Shown here: piece after piece, positions 9,709-18,883 of the stretch
How the letters are laid out: each line of letters starts with the position of its first letter
How positions within the stretch are numbered: the stretch's first letter is position 1
NCBI RefSeq assembly: GCF_005116715.1
Contig: NZ_SWCI01000001.1
Span: 372,001-436,000 of the forward strand
DNA from: Ferrimonas sediminicola
GTDB taxonomy: Bacteria > Pseudomonadota > Gammaproteobacteria > Enterobacterales > Shewanellaceae
Length of the DNA: 64,000 bases
Direction of reading: 5' to 3'
Notes under the pieces: generated by a model
Databases searched by the model: none
Seen by the model: only the letters and a program-made list of their open reading frames with translations
What the model was told of the DNA's origin: nothing
Program-made: the position numbers and the translations under genes

Positions 9709-9733
9709 AACCCGGCTAGATGCCGGGTTTTTT
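9709..9733 (+). terminator. hemE terminator
   Basis: Stem AACCCGGC/GCCGGGTT with TAGAT loop, then a T-run. Confidence 0.9.
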
Positions 9734-9833
9734 ATGGCCATTTTTTTAGAGCAGATCGCAAAAATACCCCTTCCCTTTTTTCCGTCGATGCTCCATCATT
9801 TCAAACATTAGTTTGTTAACCGGACAAATGTTT

Positions 9834-10928
9834 ATGACCGAGCGGGAGCAACAGATCCTGGCCATCCTGCGTCAGGACCCCATGATCCCCCAGCAGGAGC
9901 TGGCGGACCGCCTGGGGATCAGCCGCAGCGCGGTGGCAGGACACATCATGAACCTTACCCGCAAGGGGGCGATTCAGGGCAAGGGCTACATCCTGGCACC
10001 GGAGCAGTATGCGGTGGTGATCGGCGGGGCCAACATGGACCTGTGCGGCCGCTCCGACGCGCCCCTGGTGAGCGGGGACTCCAACCCAGGCCACCTGACC
10101 TGCAGTGCCGGCGGTGTGGGGCGCAACATCGCCGACAACCTGGGCCGCCTGGGCAGCCGGGTGCAGTTCATCGGCGCCCTCGGCGACGACAACTGGGGCG
10201 AACAGCTCAAGCAGGCCTGCCGTGAAGCCGGTGTCGGGGTGGATCACTGCCTGACCGTTACCGCGGCCACCACCAGCAGTTACCTCTCTATCCATGGCCC
10301 CGACGGTGAGATGCAGGTGGCGCTGAACGACATGTCGCTGATCGAACGCCTCAGCGCCGACCAGCTGGCCAAGCGGGACGGCGTGTTCAGGCGGGCCAGT
10401 GCCCTGGTGCTGGACGCCAATCTCAGCCACGGTGCCCTGGAGTACCTGTTTGATCGTCATGGCGATACCCCGATCCTGGTGGACCCGGTGTCCACGGTGA
10501 AGGCGGGCCGGCTGCAGCCTTTCCTGAGCAAGATCCACACCCTCAAGCCCAACCGCATGGAAGCGGCCCTGCTGGCCGGCCGATCTCTGGAGCGCACCGA
10601 GGATCTGCCCGACGTGGCCGCAGCCCTGCACGATAAGGGGGTGCAGCGACTGCTGATCAGCCTGGGGGCGGAGGGCGCCTTCGCCAGCGATGGCTGTGGT
10701 CACCGGTTTATCCCCGCCTCCGCCACTCAGGTGAACAACGTCACCGGTGCAGGAGACGCCCTGATGGCCGGGCTGACCCACGGATTTCTGAATCAATGGC
10801 AATGGGACCACAGTGTCGATTTTGCCCTGGGCGCAGCGCGACTGGCGTTGTGTGCCGATAACACCATCAATTCAACCATGTCAGAGCAGGCGGTCGAGCG
10901 TCTGCTGGAGGAGACCCCATCATGTTAG
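9834..10928 (+). CDS. psuK: Pseudouridine kinase with N-terminal helix-turn-helix domain
   Basis: 364 residues. A PfkB-family (ribokinase-like) domain follows an N-terminal winged-helix segment (about residues 1-55, TEREQQILAILRQDP through SRSAVAGHIMNLTRKGAI). The kinase domain shows GGANMDLCGRS, the GG hinge SAGGVGRNIADNL and the catalytic GAGDALMAG (Asp308). PsuK phosphorylates pseudouridine to its 5'-phosphate, the substrate of the overlapping psuG product. The ATG at 9834 is chosen because GGAC lies nine bases before it; ATG 9828 is too close, and the TTG at 9813 has no ribosome site. E. coli PsuK lacks the HTH, so this one may also regulate; that is inference. Confidence 0.9.
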   Translation: MTEREQQILAILRQDPMIPQQELADRLGISRSAVAGHIMNLTRKGAIQGKGYILAPEQYAVVIGGANMDLCGRSDAPLVSGDSNPGHLTCSAGGVGRNIADNLGRLGSRVQFIGALGDDNWGEQLKQACREAGVGVDHCLTVTAATTSSYLSIHGPDGEMQVALNDMSLIERLSADQLAKRDGVFRRASALVLDANLSHGALEYLFDRHGDTPILVDPVSTVKAGRLQPFLSKIHTLKPNRMEAALLAGRSLERTEDLPDVAAALHDKGVQRLLISLGAEGAFASDGCGHRFIPASATQVNNVTGAGDALMAGLTHGFLNQWQWDHSVDFALGAARLALCADNTINSTMSEQAVERLLEETPSC

Positions 10929-11836
10929 AGAAGTACCTGGATATCCAACCCGAAGTCGCCGAAGCCCTGGCCAACAACCAGCCCGTGGTGGCTCTGGAAT
11001 CCACCATCATCTCCCACGGCATGCCGTACCCGCGCAACGTGGAGACTGCGCTGCTGGTTGAGCAGGCGATCCGCGAACAGGGTGCGATTCCCGCCACCAT
11101 CGCCATCATCGAGGGCCGCCTAAAGGTGGGCCTGGATGAAGCGCAGATCCGCCACCTGGGCCAGGCGGGACAAGCGGTCGCCAAGGTGAGCCGCCGCGAC
11201 ATCCCCTTCATCGTGGCCGCCAGGAAGGATGGGGCCACTACGGTTGCCGCCACCATGATCCTGGCGGCGATGGCCGGCATCAAGGTGTTCGCCACCGGCG
11301 GCATCGGCGGTGTTCATCGTGGCGCCCAGGAGACCTTTGATATCTCCGCCGACCTGCAGGAGCTGGCCAATACCGATGTGGCCGTGGTCTGTGCCGGTGC
11401 CAAGTCGATCCTGGATCTCGGCCTGACCCGAGAATACCTGGAGACCCAGGGGGTCCCCGTGGTTGGCTACCAGACCGACAGCCTGCCCGCGTTCTACACC
11501 AGGGAAAGTGAACACAGCATCGACTACCGTCTGGAGACTCCTGAAGCGATCGCCGAGGCGTTGAAGGCCAAGTGGGCGATGGATCTCAAGGGTGGGGTGG
11601 TGGTGGCAAACCCCATTCCGGAGGAGTACGCCATGGCGCCTCAGGTGATCACTGATGCCATCGAGACCGCCCTGAAGGAGGCTGAGAAGCAGGGGATCGC
11701 CGGTAAGGCCTCCACCCCCTTTCTGCTGGCTCGGGTCTGCGAACTGACCGGCGGCAACAGCCTGGATTCCAACATCCAGCTGGTGCTCAATAACGCCCGC
11801 CTGGGGGCCCGGATCGCCGCCGCCTACTGCCGCTAA
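10922..11836 (+). CDS. psuG: Pseudouridine-5'-phosphate glycosidase
   Basis: 304 residues, the usual family length. It cleaves the C-C glycosidic bond of pseudouridine 5'-phosphate to uracil and ribose 5-phosphate, using Mn2+. Recognisable blocks are VALESTIISHGMPYPRNVE near the start, ATTVAATMILAAMAGIKVFATGGIGGVHRGA in the middle, and the C-terminal SLDSNIQLVLNNARLGA. It overlaps psuK by 7 nt, so the two are co-translated as one salvage operon. GGAGGAG lies upstream inside psuK. Its stop overlaps the convergent UDG-like gene by 3 nt. Confidence 0.97.
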   Translation: MLEKYLDIQPEVAEALANNQPVVALESTIISHGMPYPRNVETALLVEQAIREQGAIPATIAIIEGRLKVGLDEAQIRHLGQAGQAVAKVSRRDIPFIVAARKDGATTVAATMILAAMAGIKVFATGGIGGVHRGAQETFDISADLQELANTDVAVVCAGAKSILDLGLTREYLETQGVPVVGYQTDSLPAFYTRESEHSIDYRLETPEAIAEALKAKWAMDLKGGVVVANPIPEEYAMAPQVITDAIETALKEAEKQGIAGKASTPFLLARVCELTGGNSLDSNIQLVLNNARLGARIAAAYCR

Positions 11837-12510
11837 CCATCGCCCAGCGCCGCTGCCACTCTCTGTTGCAGCGGCGCTATCAGCTCCGCCTCGAACCAGG
11901 GATTGCGCCTGAGCCACAGGTTGTTCCTCGGCGAGGGGTGGGGCAGGGCGATCATCCCCCTTTCCAGATGGGTGCGCCAGCGGCGCACGCTCTGGGTCAC
12001 CGAATCAAACTGCTCCAGGTAGTGTCTCTGGGCATACTGGCCCACCAACAGGGTGAGCTCTATCTGCGGCATCATCGCCCGGATCTGCCGGTGCCAAAGA
12101 GGCGCACAGCGGGGATCCGGCGGGTTGTCGCCGTTGCGGCCCCGCCCCGGATAGCAGAATCCCATGGGGATGATCGCCACCTGGGCCGGGTCATAGAATC
12201 GCTCCGGTGCCAGGTTGAGCCACTGCCGCAGACGCACCCCGCTGGGATCATTGAAGGGGATGCCGCTGTTGTGCACCTTCAGGCCGGGCGCCTGGCCGAT
12301 GATCAGCATCTTGCTGGTATGGGAGAACTGCACCACCGGGCGGGGCCCCAGGGGCAGGGCATCGCGGCACAGTTCACAGCGTCGAACCCGTCTTGCCAGG
12401 TCGTCTGAAGCTTTTTTGAGCTCAATCCCGTTCCGTTTATCAGAATCCATATCGATTTCGCATTTGCCATTTAAAAGGGCATGAATTTTCGGTAACTTGA
12501 CCTTCATCAT
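11833..12510 (-). CDS. Uracil-DNA-glycosylase-family protein
   Basis: Up to 225 residues. The UDG-superfamily motifs are present: MLIIGQAPGLKVHNSGIPF with NDPSG (motif A-like, water-activating region) and the motif B-like LPHPSPRNNLWLRRNPWF. Two N-terminal cysteines in RRCELCRDALPLGPRP resemble the segment seen in related small UDG-like proteins. DNA-uracil removal is inferred from the superfamily; some members of this branch have no shown activity. The start is uncertain: ATG 12510 has a poor ribosome site, and ATG 12450 (205 residues) would begin closer to the conserved domain. It is divergent from the GGDEF/EAL gene and convergent with psuG. Confidence 0.82.
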   Translation of the reverse strand: MMKVKLPKIHALLNGKCEIDMDSDKRNGIELKKASDDLARRVRRCELCRDALPLGPRPVVQFSHTSKMLIIGQAPGLKVHNSGIPFNDPSGVRLRQWLNLAPERFYDPAQVAIIPMGFCYPGRGRNGDNPPDPRCAPLWHRQIRAMMPQIELTLLVGQYAQRHYLEQFDSVTQSVRRWRTHLERGMIALPHPSPRNNLWLRRNPWFEAELIAPLQQRVAAALGDG

Positions 12511-12543
12511 TTCAAAATGTAGCGGTCCGACCCAGCGGCGTCG

Positions 12544-15117
12544 ATGAGCATCACCAAGCGTTTTACACTACAACTGGCAGCCATCGCCTTACCGATACTG
12601 ATCTTTATCGGCAGCGCCCTCTATTGGCAACTGGAAAGCGGCCTCTCGTCGATGACCGCCGATCTCCACAGCCGCACCCTGGCGGGGGTGGTGGATGAGC
12701 TGGAGTCCGAGTTGCGCCGGCAAAACCGGGATCTCTCCGATCTGCTGGTGGCCCAGCCTCCGCTGCAGCAGCACCTGTTGGCCCAGAGCCGCCTCCAGGG
12801 GCGGGTCCCCCTGGTGATCAATCACCACGGCGAACTGCGGTTGCTGCTGCCGGACGCCGCCCGCCCCACCGGGACCGAGCAGGGAGTCCTGGACAAGTTC
12901 ACCCGGCTGTTCAACACCGGCACCTTCCAGTATGAGCGCAGCGGCGTCATGGCGCTGGGGGACCGCTTCTACACCGTAGTGCTGATTCCCGCCCAGACCA
13001 AGGCGTGGCGGGGGCTGGCGCTGATTCAGGAGTTGACCCCGGAGAGGTTCAAGACCCTGAGTCACAGCAGCGAACTGATTGGTGAGCTGCAACTGCTGCC
13101 GGAGTCCCGCATCGGCCGTAACATCAGTATTCCCCTGGCCACCTTTTCCGGCGAGTCCCTGTGGGTGACCGCCACCTTCCACCAGTGGCAGCGGTTGGAG
13201 AAGACCCAGTTGCTGTGGTCGCTGATGGTGTTGTTCATCGCCGCCGTGTTGCTGATGCTGGGGGTGATGGTGTTCCAGCTGTGGCGCCAGCTGCTGGTGC
13301 CCGCCCGCGAGTTGAACCTGGCCCTGGAGAACCACAGGCAGAACAAGCTGTGGCATAAGCCGCTGCGGCTTAAGGGCAGCGGCACCACTCGCAAGTTGAC
13401 GCGGTTGATCAACGCCCTGTCCGAAGAGGTGGGGATCAGCCATCTGTTCCACCACAGCGCCCTGAACGCGGTTTCCGACGCCGCCATCATGGTCAACCAG
13501 GAGGGCAGGGTGATTCAGCTGAGTCCGGTGGCGGAACTGCTGCTGGGCTTCAATACCGACCAGGTGCTCAACAAGCCGCTCTCCGCCATCATGCCCGGAA
13601 ACTCCGGGGCCCAGTTGGATGCCATGCTGGTGACCCTGCTCAACGGCAGTAAGCTGCACGACGAGGGGCGGGTTCAGCTCGCCCGCGAACAGTTGGCCAA
13701 GATGGTGGATTTCAGCATCACCCGGGTGGACAAACATGAGGGGGAGTGCGCCGGTGCGGTGGTGATCCTCAAGGATATCACCCGCTCGGAGCTGCTTAAG
13801 CGCGAGCTCAAGCGCAAGTCCCACTACGACCTGGTTACCGGTCTGTACAACCGTCAGAGCTTCGACCAGTATCTGCAGAACCTGGAGCGCGACGATGGTC
13901 AGCATGCAGTCTGCTACATGGACCTGGCCCGCTTCAAGTTGATCAACGACAGCTGCGGTCACGAAGCGGGCGACCGGATGCTCAAGGATGTGTCCGAGGC
14001 GATGGTTCGTTGTCTCCGCAAGGGCGATTTCCTGGCGAGGCTGGGGGGGGACGAGTTTGCCCTGGTGTTGTGCAATACCACCGCGCTGGAGGCGGCCCGG
14101 CAGCTGAAGGTGCTGATGGACAAGGTGCGCGCCATCACCCTCTACTGGGACTCTGGCAGCTACACCGTCGGCATCCATATCGGGGTGGCCTTCCACCGTG
14201 GGCTGGAGAGCAGCCCCCGCGAGGTGTTCAAGGATGCCGAACTGGCCTGTCAGGCGGCCAAGAGCAAGGGGGAGAGCCAGATCCACTTCTTCGACTCCCT
14301 GGATCAGGACATGGCCCACCAGCGCAATGCCCCGGCCTGGGCGATGAAGATCAACGAAGCGATCATCAACGACAACCTGGTGCTGTTTTTCCAGCCCATC
14401 GAGGCGATCTCCCACAAGAGCGCCAAGCGGCGGATGGAGATCCTGCTGCGCATCCGTGAAGAGAACGGCAGCATCCTGGCCCCCGGGCAGTTTATCGCCG
14501 CCGCCGAACGCTTCAACCTGATGCCGACGGTGGACCGGGCGGTGGTGCGCAAGGCGTTCGAGTGGCTGGCCCGCCATCCGGAGCTGTGGGAGATTCAGGT
14601 GCTGTCGGTGAACCTGTCCGGCACCACCCTCTCCAGCGATGGCCTGGTGGATTACATCGACGATCTCACCAAGAGCCTCAACATCCCGTCCCACTGCATC
14701 TGCTTCGAGGTGACCGAAACCGCGGCCATCGCCAACGAGAGCCGGGCGCTGGAGATCCTTCACGCCCTGCGTCGCCGCGGCTTTGCCTTTGCCCTGGACG
14801 ACTTCGGCTCGGGCTTTGCCTCCTACGGTTACCTGCGGCAGCTGCCGGTGGATTATGTGAAGATCGATGGCTGCTTCGTGCGCAACCTGGCCACCAACGC
14901 CAAGGATTACGCCATCGTCAAATCGATCCACGACGTGTGCCGGGTGATCGGCATCGAGACGGTGGCGGAGTTTGTCGAGGACCAGGACACCCTGGACCAA
15001 CTGAAGATGATCGGCGTGAACTACGCCCAGGGCTACGGCATCGGCCGGCCCAAGGATCTGGAAAGCTACGAGCCGGATCTGCCGTTGCCGGAGGAGCCCG
15101 CCCAGGCCTGGCCGTAA
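12544..15117 (+). CDS. Membrane GGDEF-EAL protein with periplasmic sensor and PAS domain
   Basis: 857 residues. A TM helix (~10-28), a periplasmic sensor of ~180 residues and a second TM (~225-245) lead into a linker and PAS domain (~300-410). GGDEF is intact in LARLGGDEFALVL (501-505). The EAL domain reads EILLR at 632, with Glu kept but Ala replaced by Ile. Its other catalytic motifs are intact: SVNLSG, FEVTETA, LDDFGSGFASY, VKIDG, TVAEFVE. Both cyclase and phosphodiesterase chemistry are therefore possible; bifunctional proteins usually run mainly one way. It resembles the CSS/LapD-like group only in outline. It begins 33 bp from the divergent UDG-like gene. Confidence 0.92.
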   Translation: MSITKRFTLQLAAIALPILIFIGSALYWQLESGLSSMTADLHSRTLAGVVDELESELRRQNRDLSDLLVAQPPLQQHLLAQSRLQGRVPLVINHHGELRLLLPDAARPTGTEQGVLDKFTRLFNTGTFQYERSGVMALGDRFYTVVLIPAQTKAWRGLALIQELTPERFKTLSHSSELIGELQLLPESRIGRNISIPLATFSGESLWVTATFHQWQRLEKTQLLWSLMVLFIAAVLLMLGVMVFQLWRQLLVPARELNLALENHRQNKLWHKPLRLKGSGTTRKLTRLINALSEEVGISHLFHHSALNAVSDAAIMVNQEGRVIQLSPVAELLLGFNTDQVLNKPLSAIMPGNSGAQLDAMLVTLLNGSKLHDEGRVQLAREQLAKMVDFSITRVDKHEGECAGAVVILKDITRSELLKRELKRKSHYDLVTGLYNRQSFDQYLQNLERDDGQHAVCYMDLARFKLINDSCGHEAGDRMLKDVSEAMVRCLRKGDFLARLGGDEFALVLCNTTALEAARQLKVLMDKVRAITLYWDSGSYTVGIHIGVAFHRGLESSPREVFKDAELACQAAKSKGESQIHFFDSLDQDMAHQRNAPAWAMKINEAIINDNLVLFFQPIEAISHKSAKRRMEILLRIREENGSILAPGQFIAAAERFNLMPTVDRAVVRKAFEWLARHPELWEIQVLSVNLSGTTLSSDGLVDYIDDLTKSLNIPSHCICFEVTETAAIANESRALEILHALRRRGFAFALDDFGSGFASYGYLRQLPVDYVKIDGCFVRNLATNAKDYAIVKSIHDVCRVIGIETVAEFVEDQDTLDQLKMIGVNYAQGYGIGRPKDLESYEPDLPLPEEPAQAWP

Positions 15118-15162
15118 GCCCCGGCCTTAACCCAAGCGTAAGACCCCCAGGGAGGGAAGACG

Positions 15163-15957
15163 ATGCAGGGAGTGCAGGACAAGGTGGTGATCCTCACCGG
15201 CGCCTCGGAGGGGATTGGCCGGGCGCTGGCGCAGGCGCTGCACGGAGCCGGTGCCCGGTTGATGCTGGCGGCCCGAAGCTCTGAGCGGCTGGCCCAGCTG
15301 GCCGCCGAACTGGGAGAGGGGGTGCAGTGGTGTGGCTGTGACGTCGCCGACCCGGCTCAGTGCCAGGCCCTGGTGGAGCGGACCCAGGGGGCCTTCGGTC
15401 GCATCGATATCCTTATCAACAACGCCGGCATCACCATGTGGAGCCGCTTCGACCAGGTTGACGATCTGGCCCTCTACGACACCCTGATGCGGGTCAACTA
15501 CCTGGGGGCGGTCTACCTGACCCATGCCGCCCTGCCGGCTCTGAAGGCCAGCGCTGGCCAGGTGGTGGCGGTGGCCTCGGTGGCCGGTCTCACCGGGGTG
15601 CCCAGCCGCAGCGGCTATGCCGCCTCCAAGCACGCCATGGTCGGCTTCTTCGACTCCCTGCGTATCGAACTCAAACCGGACGGGGTGGACGTCACCGTCA
15701 TCTGCCCCGACTTCGTCGTGTCGCAGATCCACAAAAGGGCCATCGGCCCCGATGGCGAGCCCCTGGGGCAGAGTCCGATGCGGGAGGCGAAGATCATGAC
15801 CGCCGAGCGCTGCGCCGCACTCTGCCTCAAGGCGATCGCCGGTCGCAGGCGGCTGCTGATCACCTCGCTCAGGGGCCGGCTGGGGCGCTGGCTCAGGCTG
15901 GTGGCCCCGGGCCTGGTCGACCGTATCGCCGACCGGGCGATACGACAGCGGCATTGA
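15163..15957 (+). CDS. Short-chain dehydrogenase/reductase
   Basis: 264 residues of the classical SDR family. It has the cofactor motif TGASEGIG (residues ~12-19), the structural NNAGI, Ser in AVASVAGLTGVPS and the catalytic YAASK. The Arg after the first beta strand (AARSSERL) favours NADP(H). The C-terminal tail is basic and hydrophobic (LRGRLGRWLRLVAPGL), as in membrane-leaning SDRs of the DHRS7B-like type. The substrate is unknown. A GGAGGG ribosome site precedes ATG 15163. It follows the GGDEF/EAL gene by 45 bp on the same strand and may be cotranscribed with it. Confidence 0.9.
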   Translation: MQGVQDKVVILTGASEGIGRALAQALHGAGARLMLAARSSERLAQLAAELGEGVQWCGCDVADPAQCQALVERTQGAFGRIDILINNAGITMWSRFDQVDDLALYDTLMRVNYLGAVYLTHAALPALKASAGQVVAVASVAGLTGVPSRSGYAASKHAMVGFFDSLRIELKPDGVDVTVICPDFVVSQIHKRAIGPDGEPLGQSPMREAKIMTAERCAALCLKAIAGRRRLLITSLRGRLGRWLRLVAPGLVDRIADRAIRQRH

Positions 15958-16086
15958 AGTCGCGCCAGCCCCCTTCGCGGCGACCGTGACATTGATGGGC
16001 AAACCAGGCGCCCAGAGGCCGGTCGCGGCGGGAACCCCTACACTTTAAGTGGTTAAAAACCGGTCATCGCCAGCATCGCGCCACTC

Positions 16087-16095
16087 TGCTACAAT
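16087..16095 (+). promoter_or_regulatory. Extended -10 promoter element of ygiQ
   Basis: TGC-TACAAT, identical to the hemE element, with TCGCCA (4 of 6) 17 bp upstream at 16067-16072. The start codon is 29 bp downstream. Confidence 0.6.
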
Positions 16096-16123
16096 CCGCG
16101 CCCGGTTAGAGAAAAGGTGCACC

Positions 16124-18409
16124 ATGATCCCCAAGGCAAAAACCAAGTTGTTTGACTACCCCAAGTACTGGGCCGAGAGCTACGGTCCGGCGCCCTTTAT
16201 GCCCACCACCCGCAAGGAGATGGAGGCCCTGGGCTGGGACAGCTGCGACATCATCGTCATCACCGGCGACGCCTATGTGGATCACCCCTCCTTCGGCATG
16301 GGCATCGTCGGCCGTATGCTGGAAGCCCAGGGGTTCCGGGTCGGGGTGATCGACCAGCCCGACTGGACCTCCAAAGAGGACTTTATGCGCCTGGGCAAAC
16401 CCAACCTGTTCTTCGCCGTCGGCGCCGGCAACATGGACTCGATGATCAACCACTACACCGCCGATCGCCGCCTGCGCCATGATGACGCCTACACCCCGGG
16501 CAACGTCCACGGCAAGCGACCGGACCGGGCGGTGGTGGTCTACACCCAGCGCTGCAAGGAGGCCTACAAGGATGTGCCGGTCACCATCGGCAGCATCGAG
16601 GCCAGCCTGCGCCGCATCGCCCACTACGACTACTGGCAGGACAAGGTGCGTCGCGCCATCCTGTTCGACGCCAAGGCGGACCTGCTGATCTACGGCAACG
16701 CCGAGCGCCCCATCATCGAGGTGGCCCACCGTCTGGCGGCGGGGGAGCCCATCTCCGAGATGCGCGACATCCGTGGCACCGGCTTCCTCACCAGGGAGGC
16801 CCTACCAGGCTGGAGCGGCCTGGACTCCACCACCCTGGACGCCCCCGGCAAGATCGACCCCATCCCCAACCCCTACGGGGCCGACGAGATGGGCTGTCAG
16901 ATGGCGTCGCCCCGGCAGGAGGAGGGGGCCAAGGCGGTCATCGTTCAGCCCGCTAAGCCCAAGCCGTGGGAGAAGCAGTACATCCTGCTGCCCGCCTATG
17001 ACCAGGTGCGGGTGGACAAGGTACTCTACGCCCACAGCTCGCGGGTGTTCCATCAGGAGACCAATCCGGGCTGCGCCCGGGCGCTGATGCAGCGCCACGG
17101 AGACCGCTACATCTGGCTTAATCCACCGGCGATCCCGCTGGAGACCGACGAGATGGACTGGGTGTTCGGCCTGCCCTATCAGCGGGTGCCCCACCCCAAG
17201 TACCAGGGGAAGACCATTCCCGCCTACGAGATGATCAAGACCTCCATCAACATCATGCGTGGCTGTTACGGCGGTTGCTCCTTCTGCTCCATCACCGAGC
17301 ATGAAGGCAGGATCATCCAGAGCCGCAGCCATGAGTCGGTGATCCGGGAGATCGAGGAGATCAAGGAGAAGGTGCCCGGTTTTACCGGGGTGATCTCCGA
17401 CCTGGGCGGCCCCACCGCCAACATGTACCATCTGCGTTGCAAGAGCCCTAAGGCGGAGGCCACCTGCCGTCGTCTCTCCTGCATCTACCCGGACATCTGC
17501 GGCCACATGGACACCGACCACACCCCCACCATCGAGCTGTACCGCAAGGCGCGCAAGGTAAAGGGGATCAAGAAGGTGCTGATCGCCTCAGGGGTACGCT
17601 ATGACCTGGCGGTGGAGGACCCCCGCTATGTGAAGGAGCTGGTGAGCCACCACGTCGGCGGCTACCTGAAGATTGCGCCCGAGCACACCGAAGAGGGGCC
17701 GCTGTCCAAGATGCTCAAACCGGGGATGGGCAGCTACTATCGATTCAAGGAGCTGTTCGACCAGTACTCTACCGAGGCGGGCAAGAAACAGTACCTGATC
17801 CCCTACTTTATCTCCGCCCACCCGGGGACCAGCATCAAGGACATGGCCAACCTGGCGCTGTGGCTGAAGGAGAACAACTTCAAGCTGGACCAGGTGCAGA
17901 ACTTCTATCCCTCGCCCCTGGCCAACGCCACCGCCATCTGGCACACCGAGCTGGATTCCATGCGCAAGGTGAGCCACAGGTCGGACAGGGTCACGGTGGC
18001 CAAGGGCGGAAGGGAGCGACGCATCCACAAGGCGATTCTGCGTTACCACGACCCTGAGGGCTGGTCACTGGTGCGCGAAGGGTTGAAGAAGGCGGGCCTG
18101 GCCAAATTGATCGGTCATGGCCCCCACTGTCTGGTGCCCCCCGAGGGCCACAAGCCCAGAGGTCAGGCAGGCCGCGGCAAACCGGCCCTGAGCAAGCACA
18201 CCGGCCTTAAGCAGTTTGACACGCCCCGCAGGGCGGCCAATCGGGCTGGCGAGAACGGCCGTGGCGGAGGCAAGGGCAAACCGGTTTCTCAGGGCCAGCG
18301 TAACGGGCCAGCGACTGGAGGAAACAAACCAGCGGCGGCAGGCAAAGGGCCGTCAGCGGGCCGGGGCAAGTCCCAGGGACGCCCCAAGATTCAGCGTCAG
18401 GGGCGCTAA
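16124..18409 (+). CDS. ygiQ: YgiQ-family radical SAM protein
   Basis: 761 residues. The radical SAM cluster motif CYGGCSFC (CxxxCxxC, around residue 383) sits in [18 protein letters not shown]. The N-terminal ~350 residues are the YgiQ-specific region ([34 protein letters not shown]). The C-terminal ~90 residues are a low-complexity Gly/Arg/Lys tail that could bind nucleic acid. The family is widespread and its reaction is not established. ATG 16124 is preceded by AAAGG and matches the family N-terminus ([15 protein letters not shown]); the upstream in-frame extension is not supported. It is monocistronic with its own promoter and terminator. Confidence 0.95.
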   Translation: MIPKAKTKLFDYPKYWAESYGPAPFMPTTRKEMEALGWDSCDIIVITGDAYVDHPSFGMGIVGRMLEAQGFRVGVIDQPDWTSKEDFMRLGKPNLFFAVGAGNMDSMINHYTADRRLRHDDAYTPGNVHGKRPDRAVVVYTQRCKEAYKDVPVTIGSIEASLRRIAHYDYWQDKVRRAILFDAKADLLIYGNAERPIIEVAHRLAAGEPISEMRDIRGTGFLTREALPGWSGLDSTTLDAPGKIDPIPNPYGADEMGCQMASPRQEEGAKAVIVQPAKPKPWEKQYILLPAYDQVRVDKVLYAHSSRVFHQETNPGCARALMQRHGDRYIWLNPPAIPLETDEMDWVFGLPYQRVPHPKYQGKTIPAYEMIKTSINIMRGCYGGCSFCSITEHEGRIIQSRSHESVIREIEEIKEKVPGFTGVISDLGGPTANMYHLRCKSPKAEATCRRLSCIYPDICGHMDTDHTPTIELYRKARKVKGIKKVLIASGVRYDLAVEDPRYVKELVSHHVGGYLKIAPEHTEEGPLSKMLKPGMGSYYRFKELFDQYSTEAGKKQYLIPYFISAHPGTSIKDMANLALWLKENNFKLDQVQNFYPSPLANATAIWHTELDSMRKVSHRSDRVTVAKGGRERRIHKAILRYHDPEGWSLVREGLKKAGLAKLIGHGPHCLVPPEGHKPRGQAGRGKPALSKHTGLKQFDTPRRAANRAGENGRGGGKGKPVSQGQRNGPATGGNKPAAAGKGPSAGRGKSQGRPKIQRQGR

Positions 18410-18415
18410 CATGGC

Positions 18416-18442
18416 AACGCCGGGCGGTCGCCCGGCGTTTTT
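18416..18442 (+). terminator. ygiQ terminator
   Basis: Stem AACGCCGGGC/GCCCGGCGTT, GGTC loop, T-run. Confidence 0.92.
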
Positions 18443-18454
18443 GATTACGATCGA

Positions 18455-18811
18455 CTAGCGATAGTAGCGGTCGATCATCAGGGTGATGCTGCTGCCGTTG
18501 TGGGTGTGGCAGGTGCCGGCGTCGAATTCCCGCTCCAGGGTAAACTCGCACTCGCCCAGTTCGGGGGAGAACAGGCTGAGGCGGGTGGCCAGTTCATCGA
18601 CACTGATCACCAGTTCCAGGTGGCCGCCGTTGCCTCGGTCCAGTCTGAGGTAGTAGGGCTTGACCAGGGTCACCAGCACCTCCTGGGCGTGCACCAGATT
18701 GCCATCGGTATCGTGGATGCCGTAGAGCAGTTTCACCTGGGGGGAGGTGCTGTCGAATGCCTGGGCCGAGGCACTCAGCACCAGCATCAGGGCAATCAGT
18801 AGCTGCTTCAT
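18455..18811 (-). CDS. Small secreted protein of unknown function
   Basis: 118 residues with a clean Sec signal peptide (MKQLLIALMLVLSASAQAF, cleavage after AQA), so the mature protein of ~100 residues is periplasmic. It has two cysteines (GECEF and GTCHTHN) about 13 residues apart that could form a disulfide, and alternating hydrophobic strands suggesting a small beta-rich fold. I do not recognise a family. GGAGGC precedes the ATG. It lies between convergent ygiQ and phaC, 72 bp downstream of phaC on the same strand, and could be read through from it. Confidence 0.8.
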   Translation of the reverse strand: MKQLLIALMLVLSASAQAFDSTSPQVKLLYGIHDTDGNLVHAQEVLVTLVKPYYLRLDRGNGGHLELVISVDELATRLSLFSPELGECEFTLEREFDAGTCHTHNGSSITLMIDRYYR

Positions 18812-18857
18812 CGGAGCCTCCTTGTCGGCCTGCAGTAAGCATAGGTGCCGGGAGGCT

Positions 18858-18876
18858 GGGCCGCCAATGGCGGCCC
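18858..18876 (-). terminator. GC-rich hairpin after phaC
   Basis: Perfect 8-bp stem GGGCCGCC/GGCGGCCC with a 3-nt loop, placed just past the phaC stop. There is no T-run on either side, so it may stabilise the mRNA 3' end rather than terminate. Confidence 0.4.
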
Positions 18877-18883
18877 GGTAAAC

